Shown: positions 26,510 through 35,682, numbered from the stretch's first letter. The stretch is DNA of 64,000 nt from Staphylococcus succinus (GCF_029024945.1 NZ_CP118976.1:1426001-1490000); one strand, 5' to 3'. The notes: generated from the letters alone by a model not told the origin. Numbers and translations are program-made.

Positions 26510-27955
26510 ATGTCCGAAAAAAATGACATAAATGAAGAACCACCAGTTACAAAAAAAGTGAAATTTAAGCGTAGTCATTTTATATTCTTATTATTGGCAA
26601 CGATTATGATTACTGTGTTAGTAACTATTTTCGCCACTATTGCATTTAGTAATTGGAGTAGTGGTTTAAATAGCCAGCAACGCACTGAAGTTAAGAAAAT
26701 AGAAAAAGTATATAAAACCCTTAATAACGAATATTATAAAAAAACAGACTCTGAAAAATTGTCTGAAGCTGCAATAAAAGGAATGGTTAAAGATTTAGAT
26801 GATCCTTATTCTGAGTTTATGACTAAAAAAGAAACGACATCATTTAATGAAGATGTTTCTGGGGATTTTGTTGGTATAGGTGCAGAAATGCAAAAGAAAA
26901 ATAATAAAATTGAAATCACTAGTCCAATGAAGCATTCTCCAGCTGAAAAAGCAGGACTTCAACCTAAAGATATCGTTACGAAAGTGAATGGAACATCCGT
27001 CAAAGGTCAACCCTTAGAAGCTATCGTTAAGAAAGTACGTGGCAAACAAGGTTCAAAAGTAACCTTAACAATAGAACGTTCCAACCAATCTCATGATATT
27101 ACTATTAAAAGAGATAAAATCCATGTAAAAAGTGTAGAGTATAAAAAACAAAACAACATCGGTGTATTTACAATAAATAAATTTCAAAATAGCACCTCTG
27201 GAGAATTAAAATCTGCAATAATTAAAGCCCATAAAGATGGCGTACGTAAAATTGTTCTAGATTTACGAAATAATCCAGGTGGGTTGTTAGATGAAGCCGT
27301 TAAAATGGCTAATATATTCATAGAAAAAGGCGATACTGTTGTCCAGCTCGAAAAAGGAAACAGTAAAGAAAAAGTTCAAGCGTCAAATGATGCTTTAAAA
27401 GAAGCTAAAGATATGAAAGTATCTATACTTGTAAATAAAGGATCTGCAAGTGCCTCTGAAGTATTTACTGGAGCCATGATGGACTATGATAAAGCAAAAG
27501 TATACGGTACTAAGACATTTGGTAAAGGTATCGTACAAACTACCCAAGAATTCGATGATGGTTCATTATTAAAATTCACCAATATGAAGTGGCTTACACC
27601 GAAAGCGCACTATATTCACGGTAAAGGTATCGAACCAGATACTAAGATAAGTGAACCTGCTTATCAATCTTTAAATGTTATCCCAAATAACAAAACTTAT
27701 AAGTTGGGTGATAACAACAAAAATGTTAAAACGATGAAAGTAGGGTTATCTGCACTAGGGTATAACATAGATAATCATTCTAAGACATTTGATAGCAATT
27801 TAGAATCTACAATTGAGGCTTTTCAAAAGAAAAACAACTTAGATATTAATGGTACATTTGATAAAAAGACAAATGAACAATTCACGAAACAACTCATTAA
27901 TAAGGCAAATAAAGAAGATACAGTTCTACAAAAACTTTTAAAAAAACTACAATAA
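26510..27955 (+). CDS. ctpA: Carboxy-terminal processing protease CtpA (S41)
   Basis: Membrane-anchored serine protease with a Ser-Lys dyad, acting outside the cytoplasmic membrane. The 481-residue protein has a cytoplasmic N-terminal tail, one membrane anchor (about 25-47), a PDZ domain (about 110-190), the S41 core with Ser314 in GSASASE and Lys339 in TFGKG, and a C-terminal peptidoglycan-binding domain (about 400-470). S. aureus CtpA is tied to cell-wall stability and virulence. ATG behind GGAAGTG; GNAT and murG follow closely. Confidence 0.95.
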   Translation: MSEKNDINEEPPVTKKVKFKRSHFIFLLLATIMITVLVTIFATIAFSNWSSGLNSQQRTEVKKIEKVYKTLNNEYYKKTDSEKLSEAAIKGMVKDLDDPYSEFMTKKETTSFNEDVSGDFVGIGAEMQKKNNKIEITSPMKHSPAEKAGLQPKDIVTKVNGTSVKGQPLEAIVKKVRGKQGSKVTLTIERSNQSHDITIKRDKIHVKSVEYKKQNNIGVFTINKFQNSTSGELKSAIIKAHKDGVRKIVLDLRNNPGGLLDEAVKMANIFIEKGDTVVQLEKGNSKEKVQASNDALKEAKDMKVSILVNKGSASASEVFTGAMMDYDKAKVYGTKTFGKGIVQTTQEFDDGSLLKFTNMKWLTPKAHYIHGKGIEPDTKISEPAYQSLNVIPNNKTYKLGDNNKNVKTMKVGLSALGYNIDNHSKTFDSNLESTIEAFQKKNNLDINGTFDKKTNEQFTKQLINKANKEDTVLQKLLKKLQ

Positions 27956-27977
27956 TTACCAAGAGGTGCTACCCCTA

Positions 27978-28487
27978 ATGATAAGAATTGGAACAACTAA
28001 CGATTTACCTAGCATTATGAAAATTGTGGAAGAAGCTAAAGCTATTATGAAACAAGATAATAATAATCAATGGGACGATCATTATCCTTTAGAGGAACAT
28101 TTTGAAGAAGATATAGCTGCTGAAACTTTATTTATACTAGAAAAAAATTCTCACATAATTGCTTTTATAGTTGTCGACCAACAGCAATCAGCGTGGTATG
28201 ATAAATTAGAATGGCCAATAGATAGAACTGACGCCTATGTTATACATAGGCTAGCAGTTGCATCAGGATATAAAGGTGCTGCCTCTGAGTTGTTTGATTT
28301 TGCAGTAAATCTAGCATTAGATGATCAAATTCATGTTATGTTGACAGATACGTTTGCAATCAACAAACGTGCTCAGGGCCTGTTTAAAAAATTTGGTTTT
28401 AATAAGATAGGCGAAGCAGAAATAGATTATCACCCATATAATAAAGGCGAACCTTTTTATGCCTATTATAAAAAATTAGAAGAATAG
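27978..28487 (+). CDS. GNAT family N-acetyltransferase
   Basis: A 169-residue protein with the GNAT fold: IRIGTTNDLPSIMKIVEEA at the N terminus, VIHRLAVASGYKGAASELFDFA holding the acetyl-CoA loop, and NKRAQGLFKKFGFNKIGE. The pyrophosphate loop SGYKGAA is a variant of the consensus R/QxxGxG/A. Substrate unknown. I start at the ATG at 27978; a GTG at 27966 overlaps the AGAGG site. Ten bases separate it from murG. Confidence 0.88.
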   Translation: MIRIGTTNDLPSIMKIVEEAKAIMKQDNNNQWDDHYPLEEHFEEDIAAETLFILEKNSHIIAFIVVDQQQSAWYDKLEWPIDRTDAYVIHRLAVASGYKGAASELFDFAVNLALDDQIHVMLTDTFAINKRAQGLFKKFGFNKIGEAEIDYHPYNKGEPFYAYYKKLEE

Positions 28488-28497
28488 AGGTTTTAAT

Positions 28498-29571
28498 ATG
28501 ACGAAAACCGCATTTACCGGTGGAGGGACAGTTGGACATGTCTCAGTCAATTTAAGCTTAATACCAACAGCTTTAGAAGAAGGTCACGAAGCTTTCTATA
28601 TCGGTTCAAAAAAGGGCATAGAGCGTGAAATGATTGAATCTCAATTGCCAAATATTCATTACCATGCAATTTCTAGTGGGAAATTAAGACGGTATATCTC
28701 ATGGGAGAATATCAAAGATATCTTTAAAGTTCTAAAAGGCATTTTTGATGCTCGAAAGGCACTTAAAAAAGAGAAACCTGATTTATTATTTTCCAAAGGT
28801 GGCTTTGTATCAGTTCCAGTTGTAATTGCTGCAAAAACTTTAAAAATACCCACTATCATACATGAATCCGATCTTACGCCTGGATTGGCCAATAAAATAT
28901 CTCTAAAATTTGCTAAAAAAATATATACAACTTTTGAAGATACTTTACAATATTTACCTAGTGATAAAGCAGATTTTGTGGGTGCGACTGTGCGAGAAGA
29001 CTTAAAAACAGGTAATAAAAATAGAGGCTACCAACTAACCAAATTTAATGATAATAAAAAAATATTATTAGTTATGGGCGGAAGTCTAGGTAGCAAAAAA
29101 TTAAATGATATTATTCGTCAAAATTTAGATGCATTATTAGAATCTTACCAAGTAATCCATCTTACAGGTAAAGGTTTATTAGATGAAAAATTGATTGATA
29201 AAGAAGGGTATACGCAATTTGAATTTGTTAAAGATGATTTAACAGATTTATTAGCGATTACAGATACTGTCATTAGCCGTGCAGGTTCTAACGCTATATA
29301 TGAATTTTTAGCACTTAGAATTCCGATGCTATTAATCCCATTAGGTCTTGATCAATCACGTGGAGATCAAATTGACAACGCTAAGAATTTTGAGAGCAAA
29401 GGATTTGGCAGAACAATCCCTGAAGATACATTAACTGAACAACAATTAATGGAACAATTAAATGATATTGAGATGAATCGTGATGCAATTGTTGAGCAAA
29501 TGCAAACATATAAAGAAAGTTATACGCGTCAAGACTTATTTCATAAAATCATTAAAGATTCACAACAATAG
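28498..29571 (+). CDS. murG: Lipid II synthase MurG
   Basis: Transfers GlcNAc from UDP-GlcNAc to lipid I at the inner face of the membrane, the last cytoplasmic step of peptidoglycan precursor synthesis. The 357-residue GT28 protein has the N-terminal FTGGGTVGHVSVNLSL loop, HESDLTPGLAN, LLVMGGSLGSKKLN at the start of the C-terminal domain and VISRAGSNAIYEFLAL, the UDP-GlcNAc site. The position between an acetyltransferase gene and a PAP2 phosphatase gene is the usual one in staphylococci. Confidence 0.97.
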   Translation: MTKTAFTGGGTVGHVSVNLSLIPTALEEGHEAFYIGSKKGIEREMIESQLPNIHYHAISSGKLRRYISWENIKDIFKVLKGIFDARKALKKEKPDLLFSKGGFVSVPVVIAAKTLKIPTIIHESDLTPGLANKISLKFAKKIYTTFEDTLQYLPSDKADFVGATVREDLKTGNKNRGYQLTKFNDNKKILLVMGGSLGSKKLNDIIRQNLDALLESYQVIHLTGKGLLDEKLIDKEGYTQFEFVKDDLTDLLAITDTVISRAGSNAIYEFLALRIPMLLIPLGLDQSRGDQIDNAKNFESKGFGRTIPEDTLTEQQLMEQLNDIEMNRDAIVEQMQTYKESYTRQDLFHKIIKDSQQ

Positions 29572-29586
29572 TTGGAGGTGTGTGCA

Positions 29587-30201
29587 ATGAGTCGTTGGAA
29601 AAGAATATCTTTACTTATCATTTTCACTTTAATATTTGGCATCATTGCATTCTTCCATGAATCGAGATTAGGTAAATGGATAGACAATGAAGTATATGAA
29701 TTTATATATTCTTCAGAAAGTTTTATTACTACTTCCTTTTTCCTTGGTGTCACAAAGATTGGCGAGGTATGGGCTATGATATGCTTATCTTTATTGCTAA
29801 TTGCTTATTTAATGTTGAAAAGGCTAAATATAGAAGCTTTATTTTTTGCAATTGCAATGAGTTTATCGAGTACTTTAAACCCTCTATTAAAAAATGTTTT
29901 TGATAGAGAAAGGCCAACGCTTTTAAGGTTAATTGATATTTCTGGTTTCAGTTTTCCAAGTGGCCATGCAATGGGATCGGCTGCTTTCTTCGGAAGTACA
30001 ATGTTTATTGCAAACCGAGTATTGCAAGGTAAATCAAAGGCCTTTATGATAGGTATTTCAGCACTGTTTATAGTCATGATTTCTTCATCTCGTGTCTATT
30101 TAGGTGTACATTACCCAACTGATATTATTGCTGGAATTGTTGGGGGCGCTTTTTGCGTAATTTTATCGTCTCTAATATTAAGGCATAAATTGCAAAGTTA
30201 A
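29587..30201 (+). CDS. pgpB: PAP2 family phosphatase (PgpB-like)
   Basis: A 204-residue membrane phosphatase with about five or six transmembrane segments. The three PAP2 motifs are KNVFDRERP, PSGHAM and SRVYLGVHYPTDIIAG, with catalytic histidines in the second and third. Likely substrates are undecaprenyl pyrophosphate or phosphatidylglycerol phosphate, and its place after murG favours lipid-carrier recycling. I start at the ATG at 29587, behind TTGGAGGTG; the TTG at 29572 is part of that site. Confidence 0.9.
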   Translation: MSRWKRISLLIIFTLIFGIIAFFHESRLGKWIDNEVYEFIYSSESFITTSFFLGVTKIGEVWAMICLSLLLIAYLMLKRLNIEALFFAIAMSLSSTLNPLLKNVFDRERPTLLRLIDISGFSFPSGHAMGSAAFFGSTMFIANRVLQGKSKAFMIGISALFIVMISSSRVYLGVHYPTDIIAGIVGGAFCVILSSLILRHKLQS

Positions 30202-30233
30202 ACGCCTATTGAATCATTGATAATATTCATATT

Positions 30234-30273
30234 AAAAAAGCAGTTGGATGAATTAATCATCTAACTGCTTTTT
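30234..30273. terminator. Bidirectional terminator after pgpB
   Basis: A 17-bp stem (30235-30251 with 30257-30273) is flanked by an A run and a T run. It terminates pgpB and could serve as a second stop for the minus-strand isrR. Confidence 0.88.
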
Positions 30274-30287
30274 CGTGTCAAAATTTA

Positions 30288-30458
30288 TTATAAAAGCCGA
30301 TTTTACAATGTAAAACCGGCTTTTATATTTCACGTTGTCTCGCAACGTTAGTCTTTTACGGGCATATAAAAGGGGATATTTATGAAAATGATCATTCCAA
30401 TTAAGAACAAAATATGTGTGGGGGGGAATGTCTTAGTTTGGAATTGAGAATCACTTTC
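30288..30458 (-). ncRNA. isrR: IsrR-type iron-sparing small RNA
   Basis: Between pgpB and arlR, the position of S. aureus IsrR, the minus strand carries a near-consensus promoter overlapped by Fur boxes and, about 171 bases on, an intrinsic hairpin ending TTTTAT (stem 30292-30324). The predicted transcript agrees in size with IsrR (about 174 nt). It is unstructured at the 5' end and holds three C-rich tracts: seven C at 30420-30426, TCCCCT at about 30371 and GCCCG at about 30360. It has an internal hairpin ACGTTG/CAACGT at 30332-30348. IsrR uses such C-rich regions to block ribosome sites of iron-containing TCA and respiratory enzymes. Sequence identity with the S. aureus RNA could not be computed. 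Confidence 0.88.
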
Positions 30459-30459
30459 A
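30445..30459. promoter_or_regulatory. Fur box A, at the isrR start
   Basis: TGAGAATCACTTTCA matches 11 of 14 defined positions of the 7-1-7 Fur consensus TGATAATNATTATCA. It covers the predicted isrR transcription start. Confidence 0.7.
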
Positions 30460-30464
30460 ATTAC

Positions 30465-30492
30465 ATTATACATCATTGAGAATCATTGTCAA
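30465..30492 (-). promoter_or_regulatory. isrR promoter
   Basis: On the minus strand TTGACA (30487-30492) and TATAAT (30465-30470) are both perfect hexamers with a 16-base spacer. Transcription should begin near 30458. Confidence 0.88.
30477..30491. promoter_or_regulatory. Fur box B, over the isrR -35 region
   Basis: TGAGAATCATTGTCA matches 12 of 14 defined positions of the Fur 7-1-7 consensus. It covers the spacer and most of the -35 box, so iron-loaded Fur would block RNA polymerase. Confidence 0.82.
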
Positions 30493-30570
30493 TTAGAAAG
30501 AGAAAATTTATTTATTTCGTCTTTCTTACCATATAAACACTGGTCTCAAATGATATGTTCTAATCATAAA

Positions 30571-30585
30571 TGATATTCATTCTCA
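30571..30585. promoter_or_regulatory. Third Fur-like box, upstream of arlR
   Basis: TGATATTCATTCTCA matches 12 of 14 Fur consensus positions. It lies about 80 bases upstream of the isrR promoter and 105 bases before the arlR start, so it may act on arlRS or on looping at isrR. Confidence 0.6.
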
Positions 30586-30690
30586 TTTCAAGTGATTACA
30601 AAATTATAAATCAACAAAATATTTACATTTTCGTCAGATGACTTTCTACATTATACATTTTCCTTTAATATAGAAATTGAGGTGCAGCTA

Positions 30691-31353
30691 ATGACTAAAA
30701 TATTAATAGTAGAAGATGAGCAAAATCTTGCTCGTTTTATAGAACTTGAATTAGAACATGAAAATTATTCTGTAGATATCGAATATGATGGACGCCCTGG
30801 TTTAGAAAAAGCATTATCAAATACTTATGATCTTATACTTTTAGATTTAATGCTTCCCAATATAAATGGCTTAGAAATATGTAGGCAAATCAGGCAAAAG
30901 CAAACCACACCCATAATAATTATCACTGCCAAAAGTGACACTTATGATAAAGTAGCAGGATTAGATTATGGAGCTGATGATTATATTGTTAAACCATTTG
31001 ATATTGAAGAACTATTGGCAAGAATCAGAGCAATGTTACGTCGACAACCGAAAAAAAATGTCATTGATATTAGAGGTATCATTATAGATAAAGATGCATT
31101 TAAGGTTACTGTTGATAGTGAATCACTAGATCTAACTAAAACCGAATATGACTTACTATATCTACTAGCTGAGAACAAAAACCATGTCTTGCAAAGAGAA
31201 CAAATTATTGCAGATGTCTGGGGCTATGATAGTGAGGTAGAGACAAATGTTGTTGATGTATATATCCGTTATTTAAGAAATAAACTAAGACCCTATGGTA
31301 AAGAAAAATATATTGAAACAGTTCGTGGGGTTGGGTATGTGATTAGAGAGTGA
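30691..31353 (+). CDS. arlR: Response regulator ArlR
   Basis: OmpR/PhoB-type regulator of the ArlRS system that controls adhesion, autolysis and virulence genes. The receiver domain (1-120) has the acidic pocket in VEDE, phospho-acceptor Asp52 in LILLDLMLP, and Lys in IVKPFDIEELLARI. The C-terminal winged helix (about 125-220) has LTKTEYDLLYLLAENK and VDVYIRYLRNKL. I start at the ATG at 30691, behind GAGGTG; the ATG nine bases upstream overlaps that site. It overlaps arlS by four bases. Confidence 0.97.
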   Translation: MTKILIVEDEQNLARFIELELEHENYSVDIEYDGRPGLEKALSNTYDLILLDLMLPNINGLEICRQIRQKQTTPIIIITAKSDTYDKVAGLDYGADDYIVKPFDIEELLARIRAMLRRQPKKNVIDIRGIIIDKDAFKVTVDSESLDLTKTEYDLLYLLAENKNHVLQREQIIADVWGYDSEVETNVVDVYIRYLRNKLRPYGKEKYIETVRGVGYVIRE

Positions 31354-32705
31354 AACAAAGAAAATTAAGAACTAAATGGATGATGATTACTACAACAATT
31401 ACGTTTTTAACCATTTTTTTCTTTAGTTTAATCATCATATTTTTTCTAAGTAATTCTTTACGTCACAATGAATTAAACGAAGCAGAACGGACTTCTCAGG
31501 ATATTGCTAAACTTATAGAAACAAAACGTTTTGAAGAAATCACACCACTAGACTTAAATGCTTCACTTGGTACTTTTCAGAAAGTTATTATATATAATGA
31601 TCAAGGCAGCAAAATAACTGAAACATCTAATGATCATTCTATTAATTTTTCGCCGGATTTATCCACAAAAGATACAGATCATATTGCCGTAAAAAAGAAC
31701 CATAATACTAATTATTTGGTATTAACTAGACATATAGATACACCAAAGTTCCAAGGGTATAGTGTAATCATTCATTCTTTAGAAGATTACAACATGCTTG
31801 TAAACTCTTTATACTTTATCGCACTCATTTTTGGAATCATTGCAACATTTATTACTGCTATTATTAGTTACTTTTTTTCATCACAAATTACAAAACCGTT
31901 ATTGTTGATGTCGAATAAAATGCAACAAATTCGTAGAGATGGTTTCCAAGAAAAAGTAGAACTCACTACGAATTATGAAGAAACGGATAATTTAATTGTT
32001 ACTTTTAATGCAATGATGTTCCAATTAGAAGAATCATTTAACCAACAACGCCAATTTGTAGAAGATGCTTCACATGAATTACGTACACCACTTCAAATCA
32101 TTCAAGGGCATTTGAATTTGATTCAAAGATGGGGCAAAAAAGATGCTGCTATATTAGAAGAATCATTAGATATTTCTTTAGAGGAAATGGAAAGAATAAC
32201 TAAATTGGTTGAGGAATTGCTCTTGCTAACTAAAGACAACACAAATAGTACAGCAAGTGAACAGGAAAATGTTGAAATTAATCAAGAAATTGCTTCGCGT
32301 ATAAAATCGTTAGAACAACTTCACTATGATTACACATTTGACTTTAATGCTTATCCTAAAGCACTTAATATAAATATTGATCGTTACCAATTAGAACAAG
32401 TACTGATTATTTTTATAGACAATGCAATGAAGTATGACCAAATCAATAAACACATAGAAATTCAAACCAACCTTAGAAATAAACAAATATCTATTGAAAT
32501 CACTGATCACGGCGTAGGTATTCCCAAAGAAGACATTGATTTTATATTTGATCGCTTTTATAGGGTGGATAAATCACGTTCTCGTAAACTAGGTGGTAAC
32601 GGACTAGGTTTATCTATAGCAAAAAAAATCATTGAACTTAACAATGGTACAATCCACGTAGAAAGTGAACTAGGAAAGTATACAACGTTTAAAATTACAT
32701 TTTAA
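31350..32705 (+). CDS. arlS: Sensor histidine kinase ArlS
   Basis: Membrane sensor partner of ArlR. The 451-residue protein has transmembrane helices at about 11-33 and 154-176, enclosing a 120-residue extracellular sensor domain. A HAMP linker, HisKA with His242 in ASHELRTPLQ, and an HATPase domain with the N box FIDNAMKYD, DHGVGIP and GNGLGLSIAKKI follow. The start is a GTG at 31350, overlapping the arlR stop. Confidence 0.97.
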   Translation: MKQRKLRTKWMMITTTITFLTIFFFSLIIIFFLSNSLRHNELNEAERTSQDIAKLIETKRFEEITPLDLNASLGTFQKVIIYNDQGSKITETSNDHSINFSPDLSTKDTDHIAVKKNHNTNYLVLTRHIDTPKFQGYSVIIHSLEDYNMLVNSLYFIALIFGIIATFITAIISYFFSSQITKPLLLMSNKMQQIRRDGFQEKVELTTNYEETDNLIVTFNAMMFQLEESFNQQRQFVEDASHELRTPLQIIQGHLNLIQRWGKKDAAILEESLDISLEEMERITKLVEELLLLTKDNTNSTASEQENVEINQEIASRIKSLEQLHYDYTFDFNAYPKALNINIDRYQLEQVLIIFIDNAMKYDQINKHIEIQTNLRNKQISIEITDHGVGIPKEDIDFIFDRFYRVDKSRSRKLGGNGLGLSIAKKIIELNNGTIHVESELGKYTTFKITF

Positions 32706-32750
32706 TGCTTATTTTTAAATATTATATCCTACACTATTATATAAAAGATA

Positions 32751-32789
32751 AAAAAAGCAGTCCTATTTTAAATTAGGGGCTGCTTTTTT
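32751..32789 (+). terminator. Terminator after arlS
   Basis: AAAAAAGCAG and the TTAGGGGCTGC region pair with G-U wobble around a short AT loop and are followed by six T residues. Confidence 0.8.
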
Positions 32790-32804
32790 CTTATATCTAG
32801 GCTA

Positions 32805-32832
32805 TTGGCACTTTAATTTGAGGATATTTAAT
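32805..32832 (+). promoter_or_regulatory. Possible odhAB promoter
   Basis: TTGGCA and TTTAAT are 16 bases apart, just upstream of the candidate cre site. It is a moderate match only. Confidence 0.4.
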
Positions 32833-32845
32833 GATATTATTGATT

Positions 32846-32859
32846 TGTAAGCGTTTCAA
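32846..32859 (+). promoter_or_regulatory. Candidate CcpA (cre) site in front of odhAB
   Basis: TGTAAGCGTTTCAA matches 12 of 14 positions of TGWAANCGNTNWCA. It sits 22 bases upstream of the odhA start, downstream of the likely promoter, where CcpA would act as a roadblock. Glucose repression of odhAB is known in Gram-positive bacteria. Confidence 0.55.
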
Positions 32860-32880
32860 CTATTTTGTGGAGGGTGTAAT

Positions 32881-35682
32881 ATGAGCAACGAAAAACAGGT
32901 TTCCGAGGCACCTGTAAATTTCGGGGCAAATCTTGGATATGTTTTAGATTTATATGATATATATCTAAATGATCCAGCTTCAGTCCCTGAAGATTTACAA
33001 GTCCTATTTAGTACAATTAAAAACGGTGAAGCTAACATCGCACCAAAAGCTGATGGTCAAACTACTGTGACTAAAGGTGATAGCACTATCAAACGTGTTA
33101 TGAGATTGATAGATAATATTCGTCAATACGGGCATTTATTGGCAGATATTTATCCAGTCAATAGACCATCAAGAGAACACGTTCCAAAATTAAATATTGA
33201 AGACTTCAATTTAGACCAAGAGACGCTTGAGTCTATCTCAGCTGGCATAGTGTCTGAGCATTTTAAAGATATCTATGACAACGCTTATGAAGCCATTGTT
33301 CGTATGGAAAAACGTTATAAAGGGCCAATTGCTTTTGAGTATACACATATCAATAACAACAAAGAACGTGTATGGTTAAAACGTCGAATTGAAACTCCAT
33401 ACAAAGCAATATTAAATGACAAACAAAAAATTGAACTATTTAAAAATTTAGCTCATGTTGAAGGATTTGAAAAATATTTACACAAAAACTTCGTAGGAGC
33501 AAAACGTTTCTCTATCGAGGGTGTAGATACATTAGTACCTATGCTACAACAAACATTAAAGCTAGCAAGTGATGAAGGTATACAAAATATTCAAATCGGT
33601 ATGGCTCACCGTGGTAGATTAAATGTCTTAACACATGTATTAGAGAAGCCATATGAAATGATGATTTCTGAATTTATGCATACTGATCCAATGAAATTCT
33701 TACCACAAGATGGAAGTTTAAAATTAACTTCTGGTTGGTCTGGCGATGTTAAATATCATCTTGGCGGCGTGAAAACGACTCAGTCTTACGGCATAGAACA
33801 ACAGATATCTCTAGCTAATAATCCGAGTCATTTAGAAATTGTTGCACCTGTAGTACTTGGTAAAACACGTGCAACACAAGATAATACGGAGCAGTCTGGT
33901 GAGGTTTCTACGGAATTCCAGAAATCTATGCCTATATTAATTCATGGTGATGCTGCTTATCCTGGACAAGGTATTAACTTTGAAGCAATGAATTTAGGTA
34001 ATCTAGATGGTTATTCTACTGGTGGTTCATTGCATATTATTACAAATAATAGAATTGGTTTTACTACTGAACCCAATGATGGTCGCTCTACAACATACTC
34101 ATCAGATGTTGCTAAAGGGTATGATGTACCTATCATGCATGTCAATGCAGATAATGTTGAAGCAACTATAGAGGCTATAGAAATTGCAATGGCATTTAGA
34201 AAAGAATTCCACAAGGATGTTGTCATTGACCTAGTTGGTTATCGTCGCTATGGACACAATGAAATGGATGAACCATCCATAACAAACCCATTGCAATATC
34301 ATGAAATACGTGAACATGAATCTGTAGATATTTTATATGGCAAACAACTTGTAAGTGAAAATATTATATCTGAAGACCAAATGAATACTATATTTGATGA
34401 CGTTCAAAAAACATTACGTACTGCTCATGATAAAATTGATAAAAACGATAAGATGGATAACCCAGACATGCAAAAACCAGAAAGTCTAGCTGAACCTATA
34501 CAAACTAAAGATACAAACTTAAGTTTTGATAACCTTAAGAAAATAAATGATGCGATGCTTTCATATCCATCAGATTTTAAAGTGTTGAAAAAACTTAACA
34601 AAGTATTAGAAAAACGTAATGAACCATTTGAAAGCGAAGAAGGTTTAGTTGATTGGGCACAAGCAGAACAGTTAGCATTTGCTACTATCACACAAAATGG
34701 CACACCTATTCGTTTAACTGGTCAAGATAGTGAACGTGGTACTTTCAGTCACCGTCATGCAGTATTACACGATCCTGATACAGGTGATAAATATGTACCT
34801 CTCCATCATGTACCAAACCAAAAGGCGACTTTTGAAGTACGCAATTCACCATTATCAGAAGCTGCAGTAGTTGGTTTTGAGTATGGTTATAACGTTCAAA
34901 ATAAATCCTGTATGACTATATGGGAAGCCCAGTATGGCGATTTTTCAAATATGGCTCAAATGATTTTTGATAACTTCTTATTTAGTTCTAGAGCTAAATG
35001 GGGCGAACGCTCAGGTCTTACTTTATTCCTACCACATTCATTTGAAGGACAAGGTCCAGAACATTCATCTGCGCGTTTAGAAAGATTTTTACAACTTGCA
35101 GGCGAAAATAATGCGACGATTGTTAATTTATCTAGTTCTAGTAATTATTATCATTTATTACGTGCGCAAGCAGCGAATTTAGGTACTGAGTCAATGAGAC
35201 CTTTAGTTGTAATGTCACCAAAGAGTTTATTACGTAATAAAACAGTTGCAGATCCAATCAGCAAATTTACTACTGGTAAATTCGAAGCGATTTTACCAGA
35301 AAATCATGAAAAAGACACTGTGAAAAAAGTTATTTTAGCTTCCGGTAAAATGTTTATCGATTTAAAAGAATATCTAGCTAAACATCCAAATGATTCTATT
35401 CTCATAGTAGCAGTTGAAAGATTGTATCCATTCCCTGTTGCTGAAGTCGAAGCATTATTAAATGAACTGCCTAATGTCGAAAATGTAGCTTGGGTTCAAG
35501 AAGAACCTAAAAATCAGGGCGCATGGTCATTCGTTTATCCGTATCTAAAAGAATTAACTACTGACAAATATGACTTAAGTTATCATGGTCGTATTCAACG
35601 TTCCGCTCCAGCCGAAGGAGACGGCGAAATTCACAAACTCGTTCAAAATATGATACTAGAGCAAAGTACAAATATTAAATAG
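32881..35682 (+). CDS. odhA: 2-oxoglutarate dehydrogenase E1
   Basis: Thiamine-diphosphate-dependent decarboxylase of the TCA cycle complex; with OdhB and a lipoamide dehydrogenase it makes succinyl-CoA. The 933-residue protein is full length. Landmarks: NFGANLGYVLDLYDIY at the N terminus, IGMAHRGRLNVLTHVLEKP, the ThDP-binding region GDAAYPGQGINFEAMNLGNL, GYRRYGHNEMDEPS, and a transketolase-like C-terminal half with ERGTFSHRHAVLHD and LPHSFEGQGPEHSSARLER. ATG behind GGAGGGTG; odhB follows 13 bases later. Confidence 0.97.
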   Translation: MSNEKQVSEAPVNFGANLGYVLDLYDIYLNDPASVPEDLQVLFSTIKNGEANIAPKADGQTTVTKGDSTIKRVMRLIDNIRQYGHLLADIYPVNRPSREHVPKLNIEDFNLDQETLESISAGIVSEHFKDIYDNAYEAIVRMEKRYKGPIAFEYTHINNNKERVWLKRRIETPYKAILNDKQKIELFKNLAHVEGFEKYLHKNFVGAKRFSIEGVDTLVPMLQQTLKLASDEGIQNIQIGMAHRGRLNVLTHVLEKPYEMMISEFMHTDPMKFLPQDGSLKLTSGWSGDVKYHLGGVKTTQSYGIEQQISLANNPSHLEIVAPVVLGKTRATQDNTEQSGEVSTEFQKSMPILIHGDAAYPGQGINFEAMNLGNLDGYSTGGSLHIITNNRIGFTTEPNDGRSTTYSSDVAKGYDVPIMHVNADNVEATIEAIEIAMAFRKEFHKDVVIDLVGYRRYGHNEMDEPSITNPLQYHEIREHESVDILYGKQLVSENIISEDQMNTIFDDVQKTLRTAHDKIDKNDKMDNPDMQKPESLAEPIQTKDTNLSFDNLKKINDAMLSYPSDFKVLKKLNKVLEKRNEPFESEEGLVDWAQAEQLAFATITQNGTPIRLTGQDSERGTFSHRHAVLHDPDTGDKYVPLHHVPNQKATFEVRNSPLSEAAVVGFEYGYNVQNKSCMTIWEAQYGDFSNMAQMIFDNFLFSSRAKWGERSGLTLFLPHSFEGQGPEHSSARLERFLQLAGENNATIVNLSSSSNYYHLLRAQAANLGTESMRPLVVMSPKSLLRNKTVADPISKFTTGKFEAILPENHEKDTVKKVILASGKMFIDLKEYLAKHPNDSILIVAVERLYPFPVAEVEALLNELPNVENVAWVQEEPKNQGAWSFVYPYLKELTTDKYDLSYHGRIQRSAPAEGDGEIHKLVQNMILEQSTNIK

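Noticed and set aside
30382..30447. A 21-codon plus-strand frame with AGGGGAT upstream
   Set aside because: It lies antisense to the IsrR-type RNA. The G-rich ribosome-like site and codons are the complement of its C-rich tracts, and the stop codon coincides with a Fur box, so the frame is best explained by the sRNA.
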